A stretch of 64,000 nucleotides of DNA from Halobacillus sp. Nhm2S1 (lineage in GTDB: Bacteria; Bacillota; Bacilli; Bacillales; Halobacillaceae), in assembly GCF_019599545.1 (NCBI RefSeq), contig NZ_JAIEZV010000001.1, forward strand, positions 248,001 to 312,000, given 5' to 3'. A model generated the notes under the pieces. That model did not search any database. It was not told the DNA's origin and saw only the letters and a program-made list of their open reading frames with translations. Positions 9,990 through 19,495 of the stretch are shown one piece after another; the first letter of the stretch is position 1, and each line of letters begins with the position of its first letter. The position numbers were made by a program, and so were the translations under genes.

Positions 9990-10772
9990 TTATTCTCCTT
10001 TGTATTCCGGTTTCCTTTTTTCCTTAAATGCTTGAAGTCCTTCTACCCGATCATCCGTTGGAATCGTCTTTTCATAACAGGCACGCTCAATCTCAAGACC
10101 TGATTTCAAATCCGTATCATACCCTTGATTGATCGCTTTTTTCGCCTGTTTCATAGCGACGGGACCGTTTCGCGCGATGCATGCCGCCAGGTCTTTCGCT
10201 TCTTCCATAAGGAACTGAGGTTCATGGATATACTCGACAAGACCAAGGGTATACGCTCGCTTTGCTTCCACCGGCTTCGCAGAATAAATCATTGCTTTCG
10301 CCTGACCGATTCCAATCAGTCTGGATAAACGCTGCGTTCCACCAGCGCCTGGGATGATGGCAAGCGATGTTTCCGTCAGTCCCACTTTTGTGGATGTACT
10401 CATCATACGTAAATCGCAGGCAAGCGCAAGTTCCAGTCCACCACCAAACGCGACTCCGTTAATAACAGCAATCGTCGGTACATGAATGTCCTCAATCATT
10501 CGAACGGTATCTCCGATTTTGGTTACGGTCTGGACGACTTCCTCGTCACTCATTCCCCTTCGTTCTTTCAGGTCAGCACCTGCACAAAACGCTTTGTTTC
10601 CTTCCCCAGTCACAAGAACAACCCTGATCTCCTGACGCCGGTTGATTTCGTGTGCTTTTTCCTGCAGTTGATCGAGCAACTCTGAAGACAATGCATTCGC
10701 TGCATCGGATCGATTCAATTTCAGTACATACACGTGAGGGGAAAGCTCTTCTAATGTGACTAGTTCCTCCAT
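9990..10772 (-). CDS. yngF: Enoyl-CoA hydratase YngF (methylglutaconyl-CoA hydratase)
   Basis: A 260-residue crotonase. The oxyanion-hole segments are AFCAGADLKER and INGVAFGGGLELALACDLRM, and the catalytic region ETSLAIIPGAGGTQRLSRLIG has the Glu and Gly-Gly typical of hydratases. In leucine breakdown it would hydrate 3-methylglutaconyl-CoA to HMG-CoA, sitting between the carboxylase (YngE) and the lyase (YngG). It is separated by only a few bases from both neighbours, which indicates one transcript. The specific substrate is inferred from context. Confidence 0.88.
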   Translation of the reverse strand: MEELVTLEELSPHVYVLKLNRSDAANALSSELLDQLQEKAHEINRRQEIRVVLVTGEGNKAFCAGADLKERRGMSDEEVVQTVTKIGDTVRMIEDIHVPTIAVINGVAFGGGLELALACDLRMMSTSTKVGLTETSLAIIPGAGGTQRLSRLIGIGQAKAMIYSAKPVEAKRAYTLGLVEYIHEPQFLMEEAKDLAACIARNGPVAMKQAKKAINQGYDTDLKSGLEIERACYEKTIPTDDRVEGLQAFKEKRKPEYKGE

Positions 10773-10775
10773 CCG

Positions 10776-11684
10776 TTACACCCTTTCTTTGTTTACCACT
10801 TGCATTTGATGACTCGGCAATGACTTATTCAGGACGCGCTGGATATAGACTGCCGCTTCCTTCAGTTTTTCTTCATCAATCCCTGTTTCAATCCCCATTT
10901 GATGGAGCATATGCACAAGGTCGTCTGTTGCTAAGTTTCCGGATGCTCCTTTAGCATAAGGGCAGCCACCGAGTCCTCCTAGGGCCGCATCAAAAGTGGT
11001 GATGTTATGCTGCATGGAGACAAGGACGTTGGATAAAGCCATCCCTCTGGTATTGTGAAAATGCATAGCAAGCTTATCGAAAGGCAGCCATTGTTTCCAT
11101 TCGGAAAGCGCTTGATCGATTTGTCTAGGATTTGCTACACCAATCGTATCTCCTAATGAGAGTTCATCAATGCCCATCTCCAGTAGACGCTCACTTACCC
11201 GTGCGACCTGATCTGTGGCAATGGTTCCTTCATAAGGACATCCAAAAACCGTAGAGACATAACCTCTAACGCTCTTACCTTCTAATTTTGCTTCTTGGAC
11301 AACTTCTTTCAGAACCGGATATGTTTCTTCAATAGACTTGTTGATGTTTTTTTTGTTATGCGTATCGGAAGCGGACATGAATACTGAAACTTCATCCACG
11401 TCCGTATCGATCGCTGCTTCAAGTCCTTTCCGGTTCGGAACAAGGGCGGCATAAGTGATCCCTTCTTTTCTTGAAATCATTGCTGCCACTTCTTTGGCAT
11501 CTTTCAATTGTGGAATCCACTTGGGATGGACGAATGAACTGAATTCGATGTACGGGTATCCCGCTTCAGATAAAAGGTCGATCCAGGCAACCTTATCTTG
11601 AAGCGGTACTTCCACAGGTTCATTTTGAAGGCCATCTCGCGGACCGACTTCTTTGATTGTCACTTTTGCAGGCCATTCCATCAT
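10776..11684 (-). CDS. yngG: Hydroxymethylglutaryl-CoA lyase YngG
   Basis: A TIM-barrel lyase of about 302 residues that splits HMG-CoA to acetyl-CoA and acetoacetate, the last step of leucine degradation. VTIKEVGPRDGLQNEPV at the N-terminus holds the metal-binding Arg-Asp. SLGDTIGVANP and the active-site Cys loop GLGGCPYAKGASGN (near 230-245) are diagnostic for the family. Two adjacent ATG codons (11684 and 11681) follow AGGAGG; the second has the better spacing. A longer frame to 11747 lacks a ribosome site and would overlap the carrier-protein gene. Confidence 0.9.
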   Translation of the reverse strand: MMEWPAKVTIKEVGPRDGLQNEPVEVPLQDKVAWIDLLSEAGYPYIEFSSFVHPKWIPQLKDAKEVAAMISRKEGITYAALVPNRKGLEAAIDTDVDEVSVFMSASDTHNKKNINKSIEETYPVLKEVVQEAKLEGKSVRGYVSTVFGCPYEGTIATDQVARVSERLLEMGIDELSLGDTIGVANPRQIDQALSEWKQWLPFDKLAMHFHNTRGMALSNVLVSMQHNITTFDAALGGLGGCPYAKGASGNLATDDLVHMLHQMGIETGIDEEKLKEAAVYIQRVLNKSLPSHQMQVVNKERV

Positions 11685-11697
11685 AAGAACCTCCTGT

Positions 11698-11910
11698 TTA
11701 TTCAATGATTGCGATGACGTCCCCTTCGTTGACGAAATCCCCTTCACTCACTTTCAACTCTTTGACCGTTCCAGATGTTTCTGCAGGGATAGGGATCTCC
11801 ATTTTCATAGATTCCAGGATGGCGATATCCTCCCCATCGTTCACTTGGTCCCCTTGGTTTGCAACAATTTTCCATACACTTCCTGCCATGGATGCTTTGA
11901 TTTCTGTCAT
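11698..11910 (-). CDS. yngHB: Biotinyl carrier protein (YngHB)
   Basis: A 70-residue single-domain biotin/lipoyl carrier. The biotin acceptor is Lys36 in ILESMKMEIP, followed by a mirrored half (GTVKELKVSEGDFVNEGDVI) typical of the barrel fold. It carries carboxybiotin between the biotin carboxylase (YngHA) and the carboxyltransferase (YngE). It lies 12 bases after yngHA and just before yngG in the operon. Confidence 0.92.
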   Translation of the reverse strand: MTEIKASMAGSVWKIVANQGDQVNDGEDIAILESMKMEIPIPAETSGTVKELKVSEGDFVNEGDVIAIIE

Positions 11911-11922
11911 GATTGTTCCTCC

Positions 11923-13278
11923 TTAATGATTCGTCAATGTTGGTAAATAATAGTTTTCTACGAATGTGGTTTTTGTTTCGCCTTCTTTGAACTTCTCATG
12001 GGTGATGACGCGCTTCAGCATCGTCAGGTTACATTTAATCCCTTCAATTTCGTATTCATGAAGGGCTTTTGTTAGTCGTTCTATGGCGTCCTCGCGATTC
12101 TCTCCATGAACGACGAGTTTAGCTATCATAGGATCATAGAACGGCGTCACTTGTGAATCCCCTTCTACCGCTAATTCATGCCGGACTCCTGGGCCTTCTG
12201 GCAGCACCATTTTTGTCAATTTTCCTGGAGAAGGGTAAAAAGTGTTCGGATCTTCCGCATAGATTCTTACTTCAATTGCGTGTCCGTCGATCAACAGATC
12301 CTTTTGTTGAATCGATAAAAGTTCTCCATCCGCTACCCTCAGCTGTTGTTCAACAAGGTCGATCCCTGTAATTTGTTCTGTAACGGGGTGCTCGACTTGT
12401 AAGCGTGTATTCATTTCCAGGAAATAAAAATTCTCATCATCATCAACTAGAAACTCAATCGTACCGGCATTGGAATAGCCAAGGGAAGATACTGCTTTGA
12501 GCGCGCTTTCTCCCATTTTCTCTCGTGTAGCTTCAGATAGAACCGGTGATGGAGCCTCTTCGACGACCTTTTGGTGCCTCCGTTGTATGGAGCACTCTCT
12601 TTCAAATAAATGAACAGCATTTCCGTGACGATCCGCTAACACTTGAATTTCGATATGACGCGGATGCTCAATTAATTTTTCTATGAACATCTTCCCATCT
12701 CCGAAAAAGGCCTGCGCGCGTTTGGAATTCCCTTCAAACGCCTTTTCAAGTTCTTCATCGTTATAGACCGCCTGCATGCCGATGCCACCGCCACCTGCGG
12801 CTGCTTTCAACATGACCGGATATCCGAATTCAGCAGCAATCTTCTTAGCATCCTCTGTGTTCGCCACAGCATCTTCCGTTCCAGGGATGATTGGGACGCC
12901 AGCCGCTTTCATTTCTGCTCTTGCCGCAATCTTATCTCCCATTTTCGCAATGACATCCGCATTCGGCCCGATAAACGTTAGGCCTGCTTCTTCGGTTCTT
13001 CTCGCAAACTCAGCATTTTCGCTCAAAAGACCGTATCCTGGGTGAATCGCTTCCGCTCCAGAATTTTTGGCTACTTGCAAAATTTTATCGATGTTCAAGT
13101 ACGATTCATTGACACGAGGCTTACCAATGAGATGACTCTCATCCGCCATTTGTACGTAAGGGGCAGTTTGATCCGCTTCCGAATAAACAGCGACCGTTTG
13201 GATGTTCAGCCTTTGACACGTCCGAATAATACGGGAGGCAATTTCTCCACGGTTAGCAATTAGGATTTTTTTGAACAA
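11923..13278 (-). CDS. yngHA: Biotin carboxylase (YngHA)
   Basis: A 451-residue ATP-grasp biotin carboxylase that charges the biotin of YngHB with bicarbonate and ATP. KILIANRGEIASRIIRTC opens the N-terminal domain, HPGYGLLSENA follows, the ATP-binding glycine loop KAAAGGGGIGMQ is near 157-168, and the catalytic region FLEMNTRLQVEHPVTE is near 285-300. There is no fused carrier domain, matching the separate downstream gene. The start is TTG with GAGGTGAT close upstream. It belongs to the acetyl-CoA-carboxylase AccC superfamily, but the operon points to an acyl-CoA carboxylase for leucine catabolism. Confidence 0.92.
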   Translation of the reverse strand: MFKKILIANRGEIASRIIRTCQRLNIQTVAVYSEADQTAPYVQMADESHLIGKPRVNESYLNIDKILQVAKNSGAEAIHPGYGLLSENAEFARRTEEAGLTFIGPNADVIAKMGDKIAARAEMKAAGVPIIPGTEDAVANTEDAKKIAAEFGYPVMLKAAAGGGGIGMQAVYNDEELEKAFEGNSKRAQAFFGDGKMFIEKLIEHPRHIEIQVLADRHGNAVHLFERECSIQRRHQKVVEEAPSPVLSEATREKMGESALKAVSSLGYSNAGTIEFLVDDDENFYFLEMNTRLQVEHPVTEQITGIDLVEQQLRVADGELLSIQQKDLLIDGHAIEVRIYAEDPNTFYPSPGKLTKMVLPEGPGVRHELAVEGDSQVTPFYDPMIAKLVVHGENREDAIERLTKALHEYEIEGIKCNLTMLKRVITHEKFKEGETKTTFVENYYLPTLTNH

Positions 13279-13295
13279 CAGTGATCACCTCTTTA

Positions 13296-14936
13296 TTAGG
13301 ATTTTAAGTTCATCATTTCAAGCGCATGTTCTCTCAGTCTGAACTTCTGAATTTTCCCGCTCGCAGTCATCGGGTATTCGTCTGTGAAGCTTATATACCG
13401 AGGGATTTTATGTTTCGATATTTTCCCTTCGCTGAAATCCCTGATATCGCTTTCATTTAATTGTTTGCCTTCTTTCGGAATAATCCATGCCATGATCTCT
13501 TCCCCATACTTCTCATCAGGGACTCCGACCACTTGCACATCGAGAATGTCCGGGTGTTGATACAAAAATTCTTCAATTTCTCTCGGATAGACGTTTTCGC
13601 CTCCGCGAATGATCATATCCTTGATTCTACCAGTAATTTCGACATATCCATTCTCATCCATAACAGCAATGTCCCCCGTATGAAGCCAGCCATCGGGATC
13701 GATCGCAGTCATCGTCGCTTCCTCGTTTTTGTAGTAACCTTCCATGACGAGGTATCCACGGGTACAAAGTTCACCAGGAACCCCTGTCTCGACTTCTTCA
13801 CCTGTAGCAGGCTCGATAATCTTCACTTCGACATTCGGATGGGCCCGGCCGACACTGCTCACTCTTAAATCAATGGGATCATCCGCTTTTGTCTGTGTAA
13901 TGACAGGGGACGATTCCGTCTGGCCATAGGCGATCGTGATTTCCTCCGCTCCCATATCTTCAATTACACTCTTCATGACTTCCATCGGACACGTGGATCC
14001 CGCCATGATGCCTGTTCGTAAGGTCGTCGGCTTCAAGCCTTCATACTCTGGATGGTTCAACTCGGCAATGAACATCGTAGGCACTCCATGAAGCGCTGTA
14101 CAGTTTTCCTCTTTCACAGCCTGGAGAACTTTTTTCGGATCAAATTGTTCCAGAATCACCATCGTTGTCCCTTTGGAAACAGCAGCCATCGTTCCTAACA
14201 CACATCCGAAACAGTGGAAAAATGGCACGGGGATACAAAGACGGTCTTCTTCTGTGAGACGCATGCAATCCGCAACCTGGTTTCCGTTGTTCACGATATT
14301 GTAGTGACTTAACATGACTCCTTTAGGAAAACCTGTCGTTCCTGACGTGTACTGCATGTTGATCACATCGCGATGATGAAGGGTTTCTTTTCGTTCTTTT
14401 AATTCATCGTCAGTCACGGTCATCGCCATATCAAGAATATCCTGCCATGAATAACAGCCGCGATAGGACTTGTCACTCAAAACGACCACGTTCTTTAAAA
14501 ATGGCAGTCGATCACTCTGGAGATCTCCTTTTTCAGAAGTTTCAAGCTCTGGACAGATTTCTTTCAGGATATCAATGTAAGAAGTGCCCTTGAAATCCTC
14601 TGCAAGAATCAATGTGGACGCATCCGATTGTTTTAATAAGTATTCGAGCTCCTGAGCACGATAGTTCGTGTTGACGGTGACGAGTACACCACCCATTTTT
14701 CCAGAAGCGAATTGGGACTGTAGCCATTCCGGCTTGTTATCAGACCAGATGGCGACATGCTCACCTTTTTCTATTCCAAGAGCCATAAATCCCTTCGCTA
14801 CTTCATCCGTCATATCGTTGAATTCAGCATAGGTTTTTCTAAGACCTTGCTCAGGGTAAACGAACGCCTCATGGTCGGGATGGGCCTTTGCCTGCTGTTC
14901 TAACAATTCACCAACCGTCTGTTCTAGTAGGGACAT
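13296..14936 (-). CDS. yngI: Acyl-CoA synthetase YngI
   Basis: A 546-residue AMP-forming fatty or branched acid CoA ligase. The adenylation motif MQYTSGTTGFPKGVMLSH lies near 190-207, GYGQTESSP-type recognition (IAYGQTESSPVIT) near 335-345, and GRIKDMIIRGGENVYPREIE with the C-terminal TASGKIQKF holds the catalytic Lys. In this operon it probably activates isovalerate or another short acid ahead of YngJ. The ATG has AAAGGAGG at good spacing. The exact substrate is not readable. Confidence 0.88.
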   Translation of the reverse strand: MSLLEQTVGELLEQQAKAHPDHEAFVYPEQGLRKTYAEFNDMTDEVAKGFMALGIEKGEHVAIWSDNKPEWLQSQFASGKMGGVLVTVNTNYRAQELEYLLKQSDASTLILAEDFKGTSYIDILKEICPELETSEKGDLQSDRLPFLKNVVVLSDKSYRGCYSWQDILDMAMTVTDDELKERKETLHHRDVINMQYTSGTTGFPKGVMLSHYNIVNNGNQVADCMRLTEEDRLCIPVPFFHCFGCVLGTMAAVSKGTTMVILEQFDPKKVLQAVKEENCTALHGVPTMFIAELNHPEYEGLKPTTLRTGIMAGSTCPMEVMKSVIEDMGAEEITIAYGQTESSPVITQTKADDPIDLRVSSVGRAHPNVEVKIIEPATGEEVETGVPGELCTRGYLVMEGYYKNEEATMTAIDPDGWLHTGDIAVMDENGYVEITGRIKDMIIRGGENVYPREIEEFLYQHPDILDVQVVGVPDEKYGEEIMAWIIPKEGKQLNESDIRDFSEGKISKHKIPRYISFTDEYPMTASGKIQKFRLREHALEMMNLKS

Positions 14937-14958
14937 ACCATTTCCTCCTTTGAAATTT

Positions 14959-16101
14959 TTAACAACCTAACTGACGGGCAATGACCAAGCGCTGGATTTC
15001 CGATGTTCCCTCTCCAATTTCGAGGAGTTTCGCATCACGTAGAAAACGCTCGACTTCGTATTCTCTCATATATCCGTAACCACCATGGATTTGGATAGCC
15101 TGATTGGCAGAGCGGAACGCCGTTTCTGATGCAAAGAGTTTGGCATAAGCCGATTCTTTCGTGAAATTCCTTCCCTGATCTTTCAACCACGCTGCTTTCA
15201 GAACCATGTTACGCGCAAGCTCCACTTCCATAGCCATGTCAGCCAACTTAAACTGAATGGCCTGGAATTTTGTGATCGGCTGACCAAATTGCTTCCGTTC
15301 TTTCGCATAGGCGAGGGCGCGGTCCAACGACGCTTGCGCAATTCCTACTGCCAGTGCAGCAATAGAAATCCTTCCGCCATCCAGCGTGTAAAGGAATTGC
15401 TTGAACCCTTTTTCCGGATCGCCGAGAATGTTTTCTTTTGGTACTTTAACATCTTCCAAAATGATTTCAGACGTGTTCGAACCACGAACGCCCATTTTGT
15501 CATAAGGACTCGTAATCTTCATGCCTGGTGTATCTTTTGGAACAATAAAAGCGGATATGATGTTTTTTCCGTCGTCGCGTTTTCCTGAAACTGCAGTGAC
15601 CGTGATGGATCTCGCATATTCAGCATTTGTTATCCAGCACTTTTCTCCATTGATAATATAGTGGTCACCTTTCAATTCGGCACGCGTCTTCGTTCCTCCT
15701 GCATCAGAGCCCGCATTCGGTTCGGTCAATCCAAAAGAAGCCAACCCTTCACCTTTAGCAAGCGGGGTAAGAAATTCTTGCTTTTGCTCTTCTGTCCCAA
15801 AATAATAAATAGGACTCGCTCCTAGAGAAACAGCCGCTGCGTAACTGAGGCCCGTAGATCCACAAACACGACCGATCTCTTCTACAGCAAGAGCATAACT
15901 GACCGTATCTCCGCCTGATCCGCCATACTCTTCAGGGAACGGGATGCCAAGAAGTCCAAGCTTGCCCATTTCATCAAAGATATCTTTTGGAAATTCACTG
16001 TTGATGTCGATATCCACGGCTCGTGGAGCGATCACATCCTCTGAAAAATCACGAACCATCTTCCTCGTCATTTCCTGTTCTTTCGTTAAATCGAAATTCA
16101 T
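14959..16101 (-). CDS. yngJ: Acyl-CoA dehydrogenase YngJ (isovaleryl-CoA dehydrogenase role)
   Basis: A 380-residue FAD-dependent acyl-CoA dehydrogenase. [17 protein letters not shown] and CWITNAEYA are the flavin and substrate blocks, and [20 protein letters not shown] is the C-terminal signature. Glu364 in [10 protein letters not shown] occupies the catalytic-base position of short- and medium-chain enzymes, whereas mitochondrial isovaleryl-CoA dehydrogenase has Ala there and uses another Glu. The isovaleryl role is therefore inferred from the operon. It is first in the operon, 25 bases downstream of a palindrome, with a TAAGGAGG ribosome site. Confidence 0.88.
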   Translation of the reverse strand: MNFDLTKEQEMTRKMVRDFSEDVIAPRAVDIDINSEFPKDIFDEMGKLGLLGIPFPEEYGGSGGDTVSYALAVEEIGRVCGSTGLSYAAAVSLGASPIYYFGTEEQKQEFLTPLAKGEGLASFGLTEPNAGSDAGGTKTRAELKGDHYIINGEKCWITNAEYARSITVTAVSGKRDDGKNIISAFIVPKDTPGMKITSPYDKMGVRGSNTSEIILEDVKVPKENILGDPEKGFKQFLYTLDGGRISIAALAVGIAQASLDRALAYAKERKQFGQPITKFQAIQFKLADMAMEVELARNMVLKAAWLKDQGRNFTKESAYAKLFASETAFRSANQAIQIHGGYGYMREYEVERFLRDAKLLEIGEGTSEIQRLVIARQLGC

Positions 16102-16125
16102 ATGATTCCTCCTTAGGGAAATAAA

Positions 16126-16141
16126 GACCGACTGGTTGGTC
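16126..16141. promoter_or_regulatory. Palindromic operator candidate for the TetR regulator
   Basis: GACCGACTGGTTGGTC is a near-perfect palindrome (six of seven arm positions pair) placed between the TetR gene and yngJ. Its form (GACC-N-AC around a short centre) resembles sites of TetR-type regulators of acyl-CoA metabolism. Binding is inferred. Confidence 0.55.
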
Positions 16142-16170
16142 TGTTGTAATGATAAATATAATGAAAGCGT

Positions 16171-16803
16171 TTACTCGCTTTCATAAAAAAAAGGAACTTT
16201 TAACATATGACGGAAGTATTCACTGTCTTCTTTACCTGGAAGCAAAAAGTGAAGCACCAGGTCAGTAAAAACTTCTGCAATTTGATCGATGGTGTACGTT
16301 CCATCCCTCCGGTACCATTTATAGATCCAGTTGACCATACCCAAGATCGCCATGCCGGTGATCTCAAGCGGAAGTTCTCTCCGGAAGTGGCCAGACTCTT
16401 GGCCTTCCGCAATGACATTGAATACCATGCGTTTGAATTCATCGCGCTTTCCTTTGATCTCTTCCTCATACGCTGGTTTCAAATACAGGCTTTCCTGATA
16501 AAACACCGAAATATGTGGTTTGTACAAGTCAAACACTTGAACAAAAGATTGAATGATCGCCTGGACTTTTGGTATAGGGGAAGAATGAATTACATTAGCG
16601 GCCTGTGCTTCCTTCAATACATATGTAATAAACGTGTCGTGAATGACGAATAGAAGTTCATCCTTTGACTGAAAGTGATGATAAAAGCCGCCTTTAGATG
16701 TATTTGTTTGCTGGACTATTTGTTTTACTGTAACGCCGTGAAACCCGTAGCGGTCGAACAGTTCTAGAGACGTCTGGATAATCTTTTCACGCAAATCGCT
16801 CAT
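16171..16803 (-). CDS. TetR-family regulator of the leucine/isovalerate operon
   Basis: A 210-residue TetR protein. The N-terminal helix-turn-helix is SLELFDRYGFHGVTVKQIVQQTNTSKGGFY in parts (residues about 12-41), with KGGFYHHFQSKDELL typical of the family. The larger C-terminal half would bind a ligand, plausibly an acyl-CoA. It is immediately upstream of and co-directional with yngJ, with a palindrome in the 69-base gap, so local repression of the operon is likely. B. subtilis controls its yng genes mainly through sporulation sigma factors, so a dedicated TetR would be a different arrangement. Confidence 0.85.
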   Translation of the reverse strand: MSDLREKIIQTSLELFDRYGFHGVTVKQIVQQTNTSKGGFYHHFQSKDELLFVIHDTFITYVLKEAQAANVIHSSPIPKVQAIIQSFVQVFDLYKPHISVFYQESLYLKPAYEEEIKGKRDEFKRMVFNVIAEGQESGHFRRELPLEITGMAILGMVNWIYKWYRRDGTYTIDQIAEVFTDLVLHFLLPGKEDSEYFRHMLKVPFFYESE

Positions 16804-16992
16804 ACATCAACTCCCATCTGCTGAATATACACTCATTTTATCACATTTTTCTGAAAATACAACGGTCTAAAGAATGACTTCAAATGTACATCGATACCTA
16901 CAGCTATACCTATCTATAATCGGTTCGGTTCGAGAGGGTGCATGAACAGATTCGAGCAAGGTAGAGGAAGAGACACCTTTACTACCATAAAA

Positions 16993-17018
16993 AAAGCCCT
17001 CTGAACGCAGAGGGCTTT
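16993..17018 (-). terminator. Terminator of parE-parC
   Basis: A perfect 11-base stem (AAAGCCCTCTG / CAGAGGGCTTT) with a four-base loop is followed by a T-run on the minus strand, six bases past the parC stop. Confidence 0.9.
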
Positions 17019-17023
17019 ACTTA

Positions 17024-19480
17024 TTATTGGGTATCGGATTCTGTTTCAAACGGAACACGGTAGACCGGTTTGATCCATGCTTCTTCCGCTTGTCCTTTTT
17101 CTTCGGTATCCAGCACATAAGAACCGTTGCTGTATCGATCATTTGCTTTAAAGTCCATCGTATTGACGACGATGGTCTCTTGTTTTTCTGTCATAATCAT
17201 CACTTGATCATCTCTAGTCACAAGGTGCACATCCACTAATTGATGCGGATTTTTTTTCAACTCTCTTAACATGAGCACCCCGCGTTTTGCCCGGGTGGTT
17301 CGTTCAAACTCTTTCAAGCGCATCCGCTTCACCGCCGCACGATGAGTGGTCAGAAGGATGGATGGGTCTTCAGAAGCTCTGAACAACTGCCCAGACACAA
17401 CTTCATCATCTTCTTTCAGATTGATCGCTTTGACACCTGCCGCTCGTTGACCGACAGTGTTTACTTCTTCTTCATGATACCAAAGGCCATAAGCCTTCTT
17501 CGTTGCAATGAACAACTCGGAATGGCCATCCGTTTTATGAACATCCACTACTTCATCATCATTTTTGAGATTGATGGCAACGAGAGCTTTGGAATGACGC
17601 TGGGCTTGATAAAGCTGTAGATCGCTCTTCTTCACCATTCCGTTCTTCGTAAAGAAAATGAGGTATTCCTCTTTTGTAAAGTCGCGAACGGGGATAGCTT
17701 CAACGATATATTCTTCTTTGTCTACCTGGACAATGTTTGAAATGTACTGCCCGAGATCCTTCCACCGGATATCCGGCAGTTTATGAACAGGTAAGAATAA
17801 ATATTTACCAAGGTTCGTAAAGAGTAAAATGGTATCCGTTGTATTGATTTCGAATAGACCTAACAGGTGATCCCCGTCTTTCAAAGCGAAATCTTCCCCG
17901 TTTGATGCCGCATAGGAACGGAGGCTTGTCCGCTTAATATATCCATCTTTCGTTACAGATACGAGGACATCTTCACTTGCAACAGTCACCTCAAGGTCAA
18001 CTTTCAACTCTTCCACTTTTTCCTCAATCTTCGTCATTCGATCATCGTTGTATTGCTTTTTCATAGAACGGAGATCGGCTTTAATGACCTTCAGCATCTC
18101 ACGTTCACTGGATAAAAGTTTTTCTAAGTACTCAATTTGCTTTTGAAGTTCATCCGCTTCTTTTTGCAAGGCTGTAATATCTGTATTTGTCAGGCGGTAA
18201 AGCTGCAACGTAACGATCGCTTCTGATTGTTCTTCTGAGAAATCATAACTTGCGATGAGCTGTTTCTTTGCATCCGCTTTATCTTTTGAGCCACGAATGG
18301 TTGCGATGACATCATCCAAGATGGAAATCGCTTTGATCAGACCTTCCACAATATGAGCACGAGACTTCGCCTTATTCAAATCATAGATGGACTGTCTTGT
18401 GACCACTTCTTTCTGGTGCTTGATATAAGCATCAAGCATCATCGGAAGACTCATGAGGCTGGGCGTGCGTTCGTGGATGGCGACCATATTGAAATTGTAA
18501 GAGATTTGAAGGTCTGTATGCTTGTAAAGGTAATTCAGAACCCCTTCACTATTTGCATCTTTTTTCAGGTCAATGACAACCCGCAGCCCAGTACGATCAG
18601 TTTCATCGCGGACTTCAGCGATTCCTTCAACTTTCTTATCGATTCTCAGTTCATCCATCCGCTTGACCATGCTTGCCTTATTCACTTCAAAAGGAATCTC
18701 ATCGATAACGATTTGTTCTCGTCCCCCGCGCTGCTCTTGTATTTCTGCACGGCCGCGCAAGACAATTTTTCCTTTTCCCGTTTCATAAGCTTTCTGAATG
18801 CCATCAATCCCTTGAATGATTCCACCAGTAGGAAAATCAGGCCCTTTTAATTTGGTCATCAGTTCAGGTACAGTCGCCTGAGGTTTATCAATCTTCATGA
18901 TTACCGCATCGATCACTTCTCCGAGGTTATGAGAAGGGATTTCTGTCGCATAACCTGCGGATATCCCGGTAGAACCGTTGACGAGAAGATTCGGGAACTT
19001 GGCCGGAAGAACGGTTGGTTCATCAATCGTATCATCGAAGTTTGGAATAAACTCCACTGTCTGTTTTTCAATATCCCTGAGCAATTCAGATGAAATAGCG
19101 GAAAGCCTTGCTTCCGTATAACGCATGGCAGCGGGTGGATCGCCGTCAACACTTCCGTTATTTCCGTGCATTTCTACCAGGGATTTTCTCACTTTCCATG
19201 TTTGGCTTAAACGGACCATTGCATCGTAAACGGAGGTGTCCCCGTGAGGGTGGTAATTACCAATGACGGTACCAACCGTTTTCGCGGATTTCCGGTAAGC
19301 TTTGTCATGGGTGTTTTTTTCCTGATGCATCGCATAAAGGATACGCCTCTGTACAGGCTTTAGCCCATCCCTGGCATCAGGGAGGGCACGTTCCTGGATG
19401 ATGTATTTACTATATCTCCCGAAGCGATCTCCGAGAACTTCTTCTAATGGTAAATCTAAAAACTTCTCTGCCTCTGCCAA
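17024..19480 (-). CDS. parC: DNA topoisomerase IV subunit A (ParC/GrlA)
   Basis: The 818-residue breakage-reunion subunit of topoisomerase IV, which decatenates daughter chromosomes. The N-terminus has ALPDARDGLKPVQRRILYAM. The quinolone-region helix is GNYHPHGDTSVYDAMVRL, and the catalytic Tyr is in AAMRYTEARLS near 120. The C-terminal third is a beta-pinwheel with repeated blades (KRTSLRSY, KKSDLQLY, KRMRLKEF). The start is TTG with a moderate GGGGGA site, 15 bases after the parE stop, so the two are co-transcribed. The parC versus gyrA choice rests on the pairing, the synteny and the pinwheel repeats. Confidence 0.93.
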   Translation of the reverse strand: MAEAEKFLDLPLEEVLGDRFGRYSKYIIQERALPDARDGLKPVQRRILYAMHQEKNTHDKAYRKSAKTVGTVIGNYHPHGDTSVYDAMVRLSQTWKVRKSLVEMHGNNGSVDGDPPAAMRYTEARLSAISSELLRDIEKQTVEFIPNFDDTIDEPTVLPAKFPNLLVNGSTGISAGYATEIPSHNLGEVIDAVIMKIDKPQATVPELMTKLKGPDFPTGGIIQGIDGIQKAYETGKGKIVLRGRAEIQEQRGGREQIVIDEIPFEVNKASMVKRMDELRIDKKVEGIAEVRDETDRTGLRVVIDLKKDANSEGVLNYLYKHTDLQISYNFNMVAIHERTPSLMSLPMMLDAYIKHQKEVVTRQSIYDLNKAKSRAHIVEGLIKAISILDDVIATIRGSKDKADAKKQLIASYDFSEEQSEAIVTLQLYRLTNTDITALQKEADELQKQIEYLEKLLSSEREMLKVIKADLRSMKKQYNDDRMTKIEEKVEELKVDLEVTVASEDVLVSVTKDGYIKRTSLRSYAASNGEDFALKDGDHLLGLFEINTTDTILLFTNLGKYLFLPVHKLPDIRWKDLGQYISNIVQVDKEEYIVEAIPVRDFTKEEYLIFFTKNGMVKKSDLQLYQAQRHSKALVAINLKNDDEVVDVHKTDGHSELFIATKKAYGLWYHEEEVNTVGQRAAGVKAINLKEDDEVVSGQLFRASEDPSILLTTHRAAVKRMRLKEFERTTRAKRGVLMLRELKKNPHQLVDVHLVTRDDQVMIMTEKQETIVVNTMDFKANDRYSNGSYVLDTEEKGQAEEAWIKPVYRVPFETESDTQ

Positions 19481-19495
19481 CAGAAGGTCCCCCTT

